64,000 nt of DNA, taken from positions 868,001 through 932,000 of the forward strand of contig NC_068556.1 in assembly GCF_022201045.2 (NCBI RefSeq), in the 5' to 3' direction. Numbering within the stretch: the first letter of the stretch is position 1; each line of letters begins with the position of its first letter. A model generated the notes under the pieces. The model did not search any database. It was not told the DNA's origin and was given only the letters and a program-made list of their open reading frames with translations. Shown in pieces: positions 52,978 to 63,694 of the stretch. The stretch comes from Citrus sinensis (Eukaryota > Streptophyta > Magnoliopsida > Sapindales > Rutaceae). The position numbers were made by a program, and so were the translations under genes.

Positions 52978-53157
52978 ACAAATTAATTCATAATATTATT
53001 TTCACTTGTAAAAATAAATTTTACTATATTAAGCCCAATTATAATGAAATCCCCCAAAATAATTCATATAAGTTTATATTATTATACTTAATTATAATTG
53101 AACTTAATAAGATGAGATTTACTTGTACAAGTGAAAATAATATAATGAATTAGCTTG
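52978..53157. mobile_element. Foldback MITE-like element (~180 bp)
   Basis: The left arm 52978-53045 and right arm 53091-53157 are inverted copies about 67 bp long with scattered mismatches (left ACAAATTAATTCAT, right reverse-complemented ACAAGCTAATTCAT; both contain ATATTATTTTCACTTGTA). A 45-base centre separates them. The whole unit is nearly all inverted repeat, as in Stowaway/foldback MITEs. A target-site duplication is not clear. Confidence 0.7.
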
Positions 53158-53876
53158 TATATTGTATATGAATGTATTAAAATTTTTCAATTGTTGTTCC
53201 ACTGATAGAAAACTTATAATTCTATTATGAAATTTTTTAACATAATAAAATTCTAATAATTGAAATAATAAAAAATAAAAAGAAATAACTCGTAAATCGA
53301 ATGCATAGATAGAAAGATAAAATTGTAGAAAATAATTTCAACTCGAAATTTCTCAAATACTCTCGTGGCTTTAATAATTTTTGAACATACACAATGAGGA
53401 TGGGATTATATCCATTAAGTTTTTCACTTTTCAACAAGCAGAATCTTGTTTCGTTATTCTAAATGATTATTCTATTATATGTAATGAAGAATAGTAACAA
53501 TCGAAATATTATAAAATAAAAATAAATTATTAAAAAAATTTAATGATAAATTGATATATCAAAAAAAAATTAGTGAGTATTTAATAACGTCCCTTCAAAA
53601 ATATATAATCTATAAAATTGAAAAACCCTAAAATCCAACGCATTCGATAAAAAGAAAATAAATTATATAAGCCTATAAGGGTTTCCCTTCACTCTCTTTA
53701 TTGTCTGCGCAGCTTGCAGATACAGATAGAGTGAGCAAAATCATCTCTCTCTATCCGCATAAATCAAATCAAATAAAGTAAAGTAAAATAAATAAATAAA
53801 ATTTCAAAATAACATTAATTAAGAATTAAGAATTAAAAAAAAAAAAACCCCACACACAAATCACAGCCTCTCTTAA

Positions 53877-53885
53877 AAACCCTAA
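53877..53885 (+). promoter_or_regulatory. Telo-box in eIF(iso)4G leader
   Basis: AAACCCTAA, 51 bases before the start codon. A second AAACCCTA is at 53623-53630. Such boxes are typical near the starts of plant genes for the translation machinery, which fits the product. Confidence 0.55.
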
Positions 53886-53935
53886 TTTTGCTCATTTCTC
53901 TTTTATCACAACGGAAGCCTTTTTCTGGAGGTATT

Positions 53936-56900
53936 ATGCAGGCAGCAGATCAGACGGTGATAAGCTTGAGACCCGGTGGCGGCGGCGGTCCACGTGGCAC
54001 CAGATTGTTCACTCATCGCTTCGATTCCTCATCAACACCCTCGTCTGATTCTCAAACTCTTCCCCCTCATGGCGGCGTCGCTTCCGCTTTCAAGGTCCCC
54101 ACTCAAAATCCTAGCTTTAAATGCTTGCATATGCTTAAAATTCAATTTTCAGAATCTGGGCTCTTTCAAAATTTAATCTTTTTCATTTTTGCTCACAATA
54201 ATGTATAAAGTTTGGATTTTTATAATTTTTGGGATCTGTAGATTTATTTGTTATTTTTCATAGACTCGGTGAAGTCTATAGTAAGCTTTGGATAGTGGTT
54301 AATTATGGTTTCATTTCTAAATTTTGCTTGTAAAAATTTTACCTTTATTAGTATGACTTTTTATATGTCAATTACTTAAAAATGATTACTTGAGAGCTGA
54401 GCACAAGACCGTTATATGTGCTGTAATAAAGAAAGTGTCCTAATTCTTGGTGGGGCACTTAAGTTTGTGCACTTGCTGTAAATATGGACAAATAGCAATA
54501 TGTGGGATTTAGGTGGGCATGCGATGAGTGCACTGGTGCCCATAAAGAACCTGCATTACATGAGACACCACAAGAAAACATTTTGTGGAGTGCAGACTTG
54601 TAGTTGTAGAATTGCAGGATTCTTTCTTTTGAGCCACGTACTTTTACTTTGGGATATGATTGATTGTTCATGCTGTTTTTCTGTTTTTGTAATAATAGAA
54701 TTTAGTCATTAACGAAGACTATATTACAAATATTGATTAATTTTGATAATCAATATCATTGTAGATGGGGGACTTGCGGTTTGAAGGTCATGAACGTGTT
54801 CGATACACCCGAGAGCAGCTGTTACAACTTAAGGAGGTGCTTGTCATTATGCATCCCTGTAATAGTTGTTCGCACGGTTTTGATGTATAACCAGGGACTG
54901 AACATTTTCTGCCTGGCTGAATTTATGATTGTTGCTCCCTTATGGTTTTCCGTTGGATTTATTGATTATTTAAGTGCTTAAAATCAAGGTGTCTTGTTAA
55001 CTTTTCATAGGTTGCTCAACTAACTGAAGACATTTTGAAGATAAAGCAAGAAATTGAGTCTGAGTTTGATGGCGAAGGTCAAAGCTGGGGTGGTCGTGCA
55101 GAAAATAACAATGTAAGTTTTGCCTCGTGTAATTATAATGCTCAATCTTTTGCTCTCTTTTTTTTTTTTTTTTGTTGGGAGGTAATATTACTATCATCTC
55201 CCAGGTGCTGAAAGATATTTTCGTGACCAGTTTGCATTTTCTTTTTTCAACATTTGTTTATTTATGAAACTTTTTGACTATGTAGAAATTTGTTTATTTA
55301 TGCAACTTTTTGACTATGTAGAAATTTTTAATGTTTATTTCTTTCTTCATTCTTTAGCTGCAATCTCAATTCCAAGCTCGTTACTTGGAGGCAGACAATC
55401 GTGATTGGCGTACTCGATCAACCACCTCTGGACAAGAGAAATCCTTGGAAGCAAATCAAGAAAAGATGGAATTTGGTGCTCATGAGGGCCAACTTAATTC
55501 CCAGTTCGCAAGTGCTCAAATCTCCACTAACCAAGGGGTAATATATTCTTTTAATGACTTTTTCCTTTAAATTCTTTTAATGAATTTTACTTCTGAACTC
55601 TTCTAGAAATTTTCAGTATTGCTGGTCCAATGAAATATAAATGCTCTATGATCTTTTAAATTATGTTGATGTCAGTGATGTGTGGGAGGCTTAATTTCAT
55701 GATCAGAAGGTGGTCTTTGTTTAATAGTAACTGAAAAATACCTAAGTTTGTTATTCTACTTTTTATTTCCATGCATGCTTGGTTTCTCTGTCATAATCTC
55801 AGTTTTCTATGGAAGCCAGGCAGGACCTGCTCCAGCTCTAATTAAGGCTGAAGTTCCATGGTCAGCAAGACGAGGAAATCTCTCAGAGAAGGATCGTGTT
55901 CTTAAGACTGTTAAAGGGTAATTGAAAATCAGAAATCTTTGTATCACTGTTCAAATGATATTTCCTCTCAGAAAATTTGGGTGAGAATGTTTAAACCTTT
56001 GATAATATTCTGAAAAGTTGAATGCTCGACTGTAAAGAAGGAATTTTAATTGTGTTTTCTGTTAGTTAATTGCTTAACATGCTTTATAGATATGCTATGA
56101 CAGCTGTTCTTTTTATTGTGCAGAATACTGAATAAATTGACTCCAGAGAAGTTTGATGTTCTCAAGGGTCAGCTAATAGACTCTGGAATTACAACCCCAG
56201 ATATTCTGAAGGTCACCATTACACATCTTGAATGCCATAATCTGCTGCAAGTTATCATATTCTTATATTCTATTTTCTTCTTATTGAAACTGAGAAGTCT
56301 GTTTGCATTTCAGGGTGTTATTGAACTTATATTTGATAAGGCTGTCTTGGAGCCTACATTTTGTCCCATGTATGCACTTTTATGCTCTGACCTTAACGAG
56401 AAGCTTCCTCCATTTCCTTCTGATGAGCCTGGTGGGAAAGATATCACCTTTAAGCGGATCCTTTTGAATCATTGCCAGGAGGCATTTGAAGGTGCTGACA
56501 ACACGAGGGCAGAAATTAGGCAGATGACTGCTCCTGAACAAGAAATGGAACGTATGGATCAAGAACGACTGGTTAAGCTGCGGACCTTGGGGAACATACG
56601 CCTTATTGGGGAACTTTTGAAGCAGAAGATGGTGCCTGAAAAGATTGTCCACCATATTGTTCAGGTACTTTGTCTGGTCCATTGGCCTTCCCCTTCATTC
56701 AGTCATTAGCATGCTGGCCTTGATTATCAATTTGTGTGATATAGGAGCTTTTGGAGAATGATGGTAAAACATGCCCAGCTGAGGAGAATGTTGAGGCAAT
56801 ATGTCAATTTTTTAACACCATTGGAAAGCAGCTGGATGAGAATCCTAAATCAAGGCGAGTCAATGATGTTTATTTTAGTCGATTGAAGGAATTAACCACA

Positions 56901-58150
56901 AATTCGCAACTTGTGCCACGTTTGAGGTTCATGATCCATGATGTTCTTGATCTGCGGGCCAACAACTGGGTTCCTCGGCGGGAAGAGGTTAATTTTCCAT
57001 ATCTGGCTGGCTTATCTTTTCACCTACATCTTTATATTTCCATTATTTCTTTCGTGGGCTATCTGATTAGCCACTGCCTGACAGTCTTGTTTGATTATAT
57101 TTTTGGCAGATGAAAGCCAAGACCATCACCGAAATTCACTCGGAGGCTGAAAAGAATCTTGGTCTGCGTCCTGGTGCAACTGCAATGATGAGAAATGGTC
57201 GTACAGGGGCTACTGGAGGGATGGGTCCTGGAGGCTTTCCCATTGCACGGCCTGGTACTGGGGGCATGATGCCTGGAATGCCTGGAACCCAGAAAATGCC
57301 TGGAATGCCTGGGTTTGATACTGACAATTGGGAGGTTCCTCGTTCCCGGACAATGCCAAGAGGTGATAGCAAAAGTCCGTCTCAATTTCCAGGTCGTGTG
57401 CAGTCACCTTTGATCGGAAAATCACCATCAATCAATTCAAAATTTTTGCCTCAAGGAAGTGGCGGGATCATATCTGGAAAAACAAGTGCCTTGTTGCAGG
57501 GTAGTCCTACTCCTTCAGCCCGTCCTTCTGGAATTGCTTCAGGGGTTGAACCTTTAACTCAATATACTAAGCCTGTTGCTCCTGCTGCATCAGTAGTTGC
57601 TTCTCCCGAGAAGCCTTCAGCTCCTGTCACAAAATTAAATCTTGCTGATCTCCGCAAAAAAACCGTATCGCTGCTTGAGGAATATTTCAGTATTCGAATT
57701 CTCGATGAAGCACTGCAATGCGTTGAGGAACTGAGAGCCCCAACTTACCATCCAGAGGTTGTTAAAGAAGCAATAGCCCTTGCCCTGGAAAAGATCCCAC
57801 CGTGCGTGGAACCAGTCATACAGCTCCTTGAGTTTTTGCTGAATAAGAATGTCTTGACAACCAGAGACATAGGAACCGGCTGTCTTCTGTATGGCTCGTT
57901 ATTAGATGATATTGGCATTGATTTACCAAAAGCACCAAATAACTTTGGTGAGATGGTTGGCAAGTTGGTTGTTGCGAAGAGTTTGGACTTCATTGTTTTG
58001 AAAGAAGTTCTAAAGAAGGTGGAAGATAACATGTTCCGGAGATCCATTTTCACTGCCGCAATGAAGAGCATTCAGTCCAGCCCTGCTGGGCAAGAAGTGT
58101 TGGCAGTGCAGGGAGCTGAGGTTCAGGCCTGCGAAAGTTTGCTCACTTGA
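53936..58150 (+). CDS. EIF(ISO)4G1: Eukaryotic initiation factor (iso)4G
   Basis: Nine exons: 53936-54094, 54765-54836, 55011-55112, 55358-55537, 55820-55917, 56124-56211, 56314-56664, 56745-56987, 57110-58150, giving 777 aa. The N-terminal part carries the eIF(iso)4E-binding type motif ([14 protein letters not shown], about 60-76). The MIF4G domain spans about 205-431 ([57 protein letters not shown]). A flexible Gly/Pro/Met-rich linker with GMPG repeats follows (about 460-500). The MA3 domain starts near 612 ([21 protein letters not shown]). This is the plant-specific iso form, the scaffold of the eIF(iso)4F cap-binding complex that joins cap-binding protein, eIF4A and eIF3 in the cytoplasm. 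Length and exon pattern suit the family. Exon 1 ends at CTTTCAAG/GTCCCC, a weak but frame-keeping donor. Confidence 0.94.
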
Positions 58151-58542
58151 TTTAAGAAGATGCTTTTCACGAGTCATACTCCCAATGCTTGCATGCTTCC
58201 TATATTTTTCTAAATTTTGTCTCTCAAATTACGTTTCATGATCAATGGACCACGGAGCAACAGTTAATTTAATTGAGTTGTATATTTTTGGTTTTTTTTT
58301 TTTTTCACATTTTGTTCAAGTAAAAAACATAATGTATTTTATTCTCTCGAATGCAACCAGTTAAGTCTTCCCTGGAATGCTCGAGATGAATAGGATCTCT
58401 CCCCATCTTGTTCGTCCGTTACAATTTGTATTCACGTGTACCAAGCTCTTGGAATCTGGCCAGTATTATTAGAACTTATTCTGAACCATTTTCCTTTAGC
58501 TTCACTGGGTATCCAATTGTGCAATATACCTCTTTATTTGAA
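58151..58542. other. Tight gap between eIF(iso)4G and PPR gene
   Basis: This holds the eIF(iso)4G 3' UTR and the promoter or leader of the PPR gene. The PPR frame is open from 58390 but has no ATG before 58543. A 27-codon ORF starts at 58386 in another frame. Confidence 0.6.
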
Positions 58543-60084
58543 ATGTATCTCTTGGCTTGCAATGGTATCTTTATATCACCTTCACTTGAGACAAGTAATT
58601 GGAACAAGCTTCTTAAGAATAAATTGCTCAATGGAAATGCAGAGAATGCCATTCTTACATACGTAAATATGCAGGAACTTGGCGTTCATGCCGATAACTA
58701 TTCATTTCCTTTGTTACTGAAAGCGGCTGGCATTCTTTCAAGTTCTTGTATCGGGTTAATGCTTCATGGGCAGACGATCAAAACTGGGTTTTGTGGGCAC
58801 GTTTATGTCCAAACAGCTCTGTTGAAAATGTATGGTTCTTTAAGATGCATTGACGACGCTTTTAAAGTGTTTGAAAAAATGCCTGAAAAAGATATTATCG
58901 CGTGGAACTCAATGCTAGATGCGTTTGCTTCTTGTGGGCAGATGGATCATGCAATGAAATTGATTGATTTAATGCCTTTAAAGGATGTTACATCTTTCAA
59001 TATCATGATCTCTGGGTATGCAAGGATTGGGAAGATTCATTCTGCTAGATATATTTTCGATAAAGTTCCTGCTAAAGATGTTGTTTCGTGGAATTCATTG
59101 ATTTTGGCATATACAAATGCTGGTGAAATGGAGAAGGCGGGTGAAATGTTCAAAAAAATGCTAGTTAAAAATGTAATCACGTGGAACACGATGGTTACTG
59201 GGTATTTACGTAGTCAACTTTACATCGAGGTTGTTGACTTATTTGATGAAATGAAGGCTGGAAATGTCAAACCTGATTATCTTACAGTGACTAGTGTTCT
59301 ATCTGCATGTGCCAATTTGGGATCATTAGAAACAGGAGCAAGAATACACGTATATGCTACAGACAATGGGCTTGCTTCTAACCCCCATGCGACCACAGCA
59401 TTAATAGATATGTATGCAAAATGCGGAAGTATAGAGCAGTCTTTAGAGGTGTTCTATAAGTCCCAAGTTAAGGATGTATTCTGTTGGAATGCGATGATCT
59501 TGGGGCTTGCTCTTCATGGTTATGGCTATGCTGCCCTCAAACTACTGGGTGAAATGAATGATAGTTGCGTAAAGGCTGATGATATTACCTTTATCGGTCT
59601 ACTTAGTGCTTGTAGTCATGCCGGCTTGGTGCAAGAGGGTTGTGAGTTATTCAGTCGCATGGAAAAGGACTTTGGAGTAACCCGCAAGTTAGAGCATTAT
59701 GGGTGCATGGTTGACCTTCTGGGTAGAGCCAGGTTACTTGACCGTGCAATTGAATTGATTGAAGCAATGCCATTTGAGCCTACAGAATCCATCTTGGGCG
59801 CTTTGCTTAGTGCCTGTGTGATTCATCAGGATCTTGAGATTGGGGATAGAGTAGCAAAGATGGTTTGTGCAAAGTCTAATTACCTGAGCGATGGAGAGCT
59901 TATGATGTTTGCTAATTTATATGCATCGTGCGGTCAATGGGAAGAAGCAAACAGATGGAGAAACATGATGAATGATACAGGCATTGTTAAAACAGCTGGG
60001 TCAAGTGTAATTGAAGTTAACGGAAGCTATCACAAGTTTCTGGCTGGGGGAATAGGGCATTTGTCAAATCTGTTGACTATGTAA
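58543..60084 (+). CDS. Pentatricopeptide repeat protein, PLS class with E/E+ tail
   Basis: An intronless frame of 513 aa from the first in-frame ATG. Tandem PPR motifs are clear: AFKVFEKMPEKDIIAWNSML, FNIMISGYARIGKIHSARYI, VSWNSLILAYTNAGEMEKAG, VITWNTMVTGYLRSQLY, ALIDMYAKCGSIEQSL, CWNAMILGLALHGYG and FIGLLSACSHAGLVQEG. Spacing alternates in P, L and S types. The C-terminus has an E-type motif (ALLSACVIHQDLEIG) and a partial E+ end (SSVIEVNGSYHKFL), with no DYW deaminase domain. PLS-E proteins act in mitochondria or chloroplasts, mostly in C-to-U RNA editing together with a separate DYW partner. The target and exact ortholog are not recognised. No clear organelle targeting peptide follows the chosen start; see the finding on its 5' end. 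Confidence 0.88.
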   Translation: MYLLACNGIFISPSLETSNWNKLLKNKLLNGNAENAILTYVNMQELGVHADNYSFPLLLKAAGILSSSCIGLMLHGQTIKTGFCGHVYVQTALLKMYGSLRCIDDAFKVFEKMPEKDIIAWNSMLDAFASCGQMDHAMKLIDLMPLKDVTSFNIMISGYARIGKIHSARYIFDKVPAKDVVSWNSLILAYTNAGEMEKAGEMFKKMLVKNVITWNTMVTGYLRSQLYIEVVDLFDEMKAGNVKPDYLTVTSVLSACANLGSLETGARIHVYATDNGLASNPHATTALIDMYAKCGSIEQSLEVFYKSQVKDVFCWNAMILGLALHGYGYAALKLLGEMNDSCVKADDITFIGLLSACSHAGLVQEGCELFSRMEKDFGVTRKLEHYGCMVDLLGRARLLDRAIELIEAMPFEPTESILGALLSACVIHQDLEIGDRVAKMVCAKSNYLSDGELMMFANLYASCGQWEEANRWRNMMNDTGIVKTAGSSVIEVNGSYHKFLAGGIGHLSNLLTM

Positions 60085-62003
60085 GTTCGTAGCAGCAAAT
60101 GAGCAACCTATATATCCACAATCGGCGGCAATAAAATCATCGAATTCATTAGCCTGCACACATGATCTCTTCTTCAGGCTCTAAACTTGGCCTCTTGTAT
60201 ATAATATCCACAATCTGCATAACCTACTGAAGAAAATTCCTGATACTCAAAATGCGAATGGCACCGGATGCTTACAGGTTTTCTTTTCTTTTCTTTTTCA
60301 TTTCATTTTAGCTCTGTTGATACTTTTTTGTTTTGCTAAAACACTAAACAAGATGTTATGAATAAATTACTTGTACAATAACCTCGAAATAGTTTTAAGA
60401 GAATATCATATGCAGGTAGTAAGAATAAGACTCTTGTAGTAGATACTTTGCATCTCACATCACCTCCAATTATTTGTTAAGCATCTCAAGCTTTCTGCAA
60501 GATATTTGGACGTATTAATTATATTTGAGATGAAACAAGAAATTTAGGACATGTAGCTAGAAACTTGAAGGTATCATAGTATGTGTAATGTAATTATGTA
60601 ATGGAACAAAAACTATTTTTATTGATGATGTTTTCAACCTCAATTTAGATTGTGATTTATGTGCTACACAATACAAGCATAGTATGTGGAATGCAATTAT
60701 GTAATGGAACAAAAATAAAAAAAACTTCAATGTGATTAACTGATTATGTGCAGCAACAGAGGGTGATGGGTATCATTTTGTCAGGAGACAGGTCAGTTAA
60801 CTTAAGCAATCTGCCTACAAGCTACATATTTGGCATTCATATTTTCTCCATTTTTAACTACTTGGTACAAGAGTTGAAAGATTTGACAGGAAAAATATTC
60901 TGATACACCTCATATATTTAAAATTTTGCTTATGATTTATGAAGATTTGGATTCAATGAACGGGGGATTTGGGCTAAAATCATTATTTGCCCAGGTAGAG
61001 AGAGCAAGAGACACATGGCCTTGAAATAATAATGCCTTGGTGTATCTTGTGATGATAGCCGCTGCATTATTATAGTATTACTAAAGAAACAGCCATGGGT
61101 GTAAACCTGTAGGCATAGAGAGTATTTGAGATAAATGGCTGCAATATTATTGGGTCAGCACCCATGGATGTTCATCATCATGGCTGTGATATATTTTATT
61201 ATATTTGCTGAGAGGATATGGCAAGAATGATGATCAATGAACAAATGCCAACTGCATCATCCGATAACGTTACTTTAAAGGCCGGTAAAGTATGTGGACC
61301 AGTCACAACAATGATGCTACATTTCCTTTTCGCTGAAAACAAGAAATGGAATTTCGTCAAAAGTAAGGAAAATTACAGTTATATCAATATCAAAGGATGA
61401 AGAAATTGACGGAGCTTTTTTTTTTTTTTTCCCCCCAATTTTCTTGAAACATCTAAAAGTTCATTCTGGAGTTAAATATTCAAAATTAATTACCCCACAA
61501 CAAAAATTATTCAAAAATGTCTCAGCATATTTTTAACTAACAATTGTATGTTATGTCAATAGTAGAAAATATAAATTAAAAAAAAAAATCTTTAGTAATC
61601 GATTGATGGTCAGATTTGCAGTGTATTAAAAAAGAAAAAAAAATTACTCGAGCGGCGGCTATAACAAAATTAATTTAAATAGGTCTTTAGAAAATTCCTA
61701 CTTATCATCGTGTAATTGAAGAAAACTCATTTTCTTGTCAGCGTTGGGGTGCATTTAAAAATGCTCCAGCTCAATGGATTACGGTCATCACAATAATGAA
61801 TGATTTTTTTTTTTTTTAATAAAACAACTTGGATATTTCGATCTAAAAATACTTTAAATTTATTATAATTTTTTTTGTGAGTGCAATTTTCTTTATAATA
61901 AATTTTGTAGCAATTAGTTGTTAAATTGTCCTTGACGCCTATTTAACGGCCCCAATTGACTACTTTCCTTATTTGTTCCTCTGATCCTTGAAAATAAATA
62001 ACA
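60085..62003. other. Intergenic, AT-rich
   Basis: No supported gene. It contains the PPR 3' flank, a pair of 40-bp direct repeats (60575-60614 and 60678-60717, similar with a few differences) and poly-T tracts. The 60-codon frame at 61218 has no family signature. Confidence 0.5.
60575..60717. repeat. Two ~40-bp direct repeats, 103 bp apart
   Basis: Both copies run CATAGTATGTG, AATG, AATTATGTAATGGAAC and AAAA, with differences at three or four bases. The intervening 63 bases are not repeated. Confidence 0.75.
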
Positions 62004-62420
62004 GGAATATTATCATTCGTATATCCTATAGATACTCTGTTATTAAAAATATTATAATACTTTGAGGGTGTATCAATCGTCCACTCTAAATTAACAAAAG
62101 CTATATGCCGACCACCAAACCATTAGCTGTCATTTAAAAGTTAACAGAATAATAGTGAATTGACGATTTTACCCTTCAAAATTATCACTTGTATACCGTT
62201 AAATTTTTTTATTATCACTTGTATACCTTTAAATTATCACTTGTATCATATGAAAAGACTAAATTACCCTTATGACGTTATCTTATTTAAACGGCAAGTA
62301 ACGGTTTGGTGGACGGCATATATATTTTATTAACTTAAGGTGGATGATTGATACACCTTCAAAATATTATAGTATTTTTGATAATAGAACATTTATAGGG
62401 TATATGAATGATAATTTTCC
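62004..62420. mobile_element. Mutator-like MITE with long terminal inverted repeats
   Basis: A 417-bp element. The left end reads GGAATATTATCATTC and the right end, reverse-complemented, GGAAAATTATCATTC. The inverted similarity runs inward for about 130 bp on each side (both contain GGGTGTATCAAT or GAAGGTGTATCAAT, and CCACCAAACC). The flanks TAAATAACA (61995-62003) and TAAATAATA (62421-62429) make a 9-bp target duplication with one change. Inside is a threefold short repeat ATTATCACTTGTAT (about 62183-62248). There is no coding capacity. Confidence 0.8.
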
Positions 62421-62909
62421 TAAATAATACTGTCTGGCGCGCGGATGGCAAATCCCGTTAGAAACGGCGTCGGATCGTGTTCGAAATCGGTCGTGATCTC
62501 GATCAACGGACGGCATTTCAAAGGCCAAAGAAAAGCGGTCCCACGCTTTGCAAGTTGCAAATGTCTCTGTCTGATTGATTAATAGTATTCGGCCGCGATC
62601 GTGTGTGCTGGACACGTTCCATATCTACTCTCAGGATACCGCCACGTGGAATCCTATGTACAACCGCCGTCTATTGTCTACAATATATCGGAAATGGGTG
62701 CGTTACAAATTTTAATTCAAAGATTCTCCTTCGTTTCTAAAAATTGAAAGAGAGAGAGAGAGAAAAAGAAAAATCCCATTATTAGTAAATTATTACTGCT
62801 TACCAGCAGCAGTTTCAGTTGAACTTAAAATAATTTATTTATTTAAGTTAATAGAAAGGGGAAAAGGCAAAGAGCGAACGCACTCGCACTTCAAATCAAA
62901 ACTGTAATA

Positions 62910-62941
<32 letters not shown>
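62910..62941. repeat. (TA)n microsatellite
   Basis: An uninterrupted TA run of about 32 bases. Confidence 0.9.
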
Positions 62942-62943
<2 letters not shown>

Positions 62944-63694
62944 CGATATTATTTAATCAGACATTAAAGTTGTCATCAAGATCAACAGTATCCAGATGCT
63001 TGCATGCCTGATTAGCATTCGAAGACTTCAATTTAATTGTATTGTTTATTATTTGTTATTGTTAATCATTTACATGACAATTAGTTTGCAGACACAAAGT
63101 CTTTCGACTCTTATCTTTCCAGTTTTCTTTCTCTTTTTTCTTGCCTAAATACCCGTCTCTTTCTTGATTTCTTCTTTTTTTTTTTCATCATCAAAATATC
63201 TTCTTTTCTTCTTAGTTTTCCCAGAATTTTCTCTTCTGGTTATTCTTTTGGGTTTTGGCAAAGATTCACTTCTTGTTATTGGGCATGTGAGTATGTTATA
63301 AAGTTTGTAACTTTTTTCATTTTTTTTTTTTGTTGGCAATTTTATGAATCCTGTGATGTTTGGATTTTTCATCTCAATTTAGCAACTGAGCTGTCTCTTA
63401 TTTTGTTAGTTGATGTCATGTTTGAACTTAAATCTTGTACCTTTTTGTGTTCCAACTAGTAAAAGGAGTAAAATTTCATTATTATTGATGATTAAGTTTT
63501 TTTTTTCAAATTCCTTACATATCGAAAGATGTTTTTTTTTTTTCCCTTCTCCGGTATTGCTGCATCTTATGTTAGATATCTGAGTATGATACTTGATTTT
63601 AATTTTTCTGAATTTTTTGGTTTGTATCTAATTGTTTGAGAAACCATGTGTGATGCCAGTTGTTTGAAATTTATGTGATGAAAAAGAAATGAAT

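Larger units (their letters stand above)
48552..53935. other. 5.4-kb AT-rich gene-free region
   Basis: No coding gene found. The left end is the GPX promoter and the right end the eIF(iso)4G promoter and leader. Between them are very AT-rich DNA and phrases like the edges of hAT-type non-autonomous elements (GGTTGGCAATGGGACGAG near 49378; GGGTGTTCAATGGTTC near 50498, with inverted phrases near 50970). There is also a G15 run at 51682-51696 and a foldback element at 52978-53157. No complete element could be bounded except the foldback. Confidence 0.55.

Noticed and set aside
54500-54981. Two open frames within eIF(iso)4G introns 1 and 2
   Set aside because: They overlap real exon 2 in another frame, and the exon 2 frame is supported by the conserved eIF(iso)4G sequence.
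61080-61180. Possible microRNA precursor (CCATGGGTGT pairing with GCACCCATGG)
   Set aside because: Only about 10 paired bases; the surrounding sequence does not extend the stem.
61218-61400. 60-codon open frame in the PPR-downstream spacer
   Set aside because: Short, no family signature, no promoter context.
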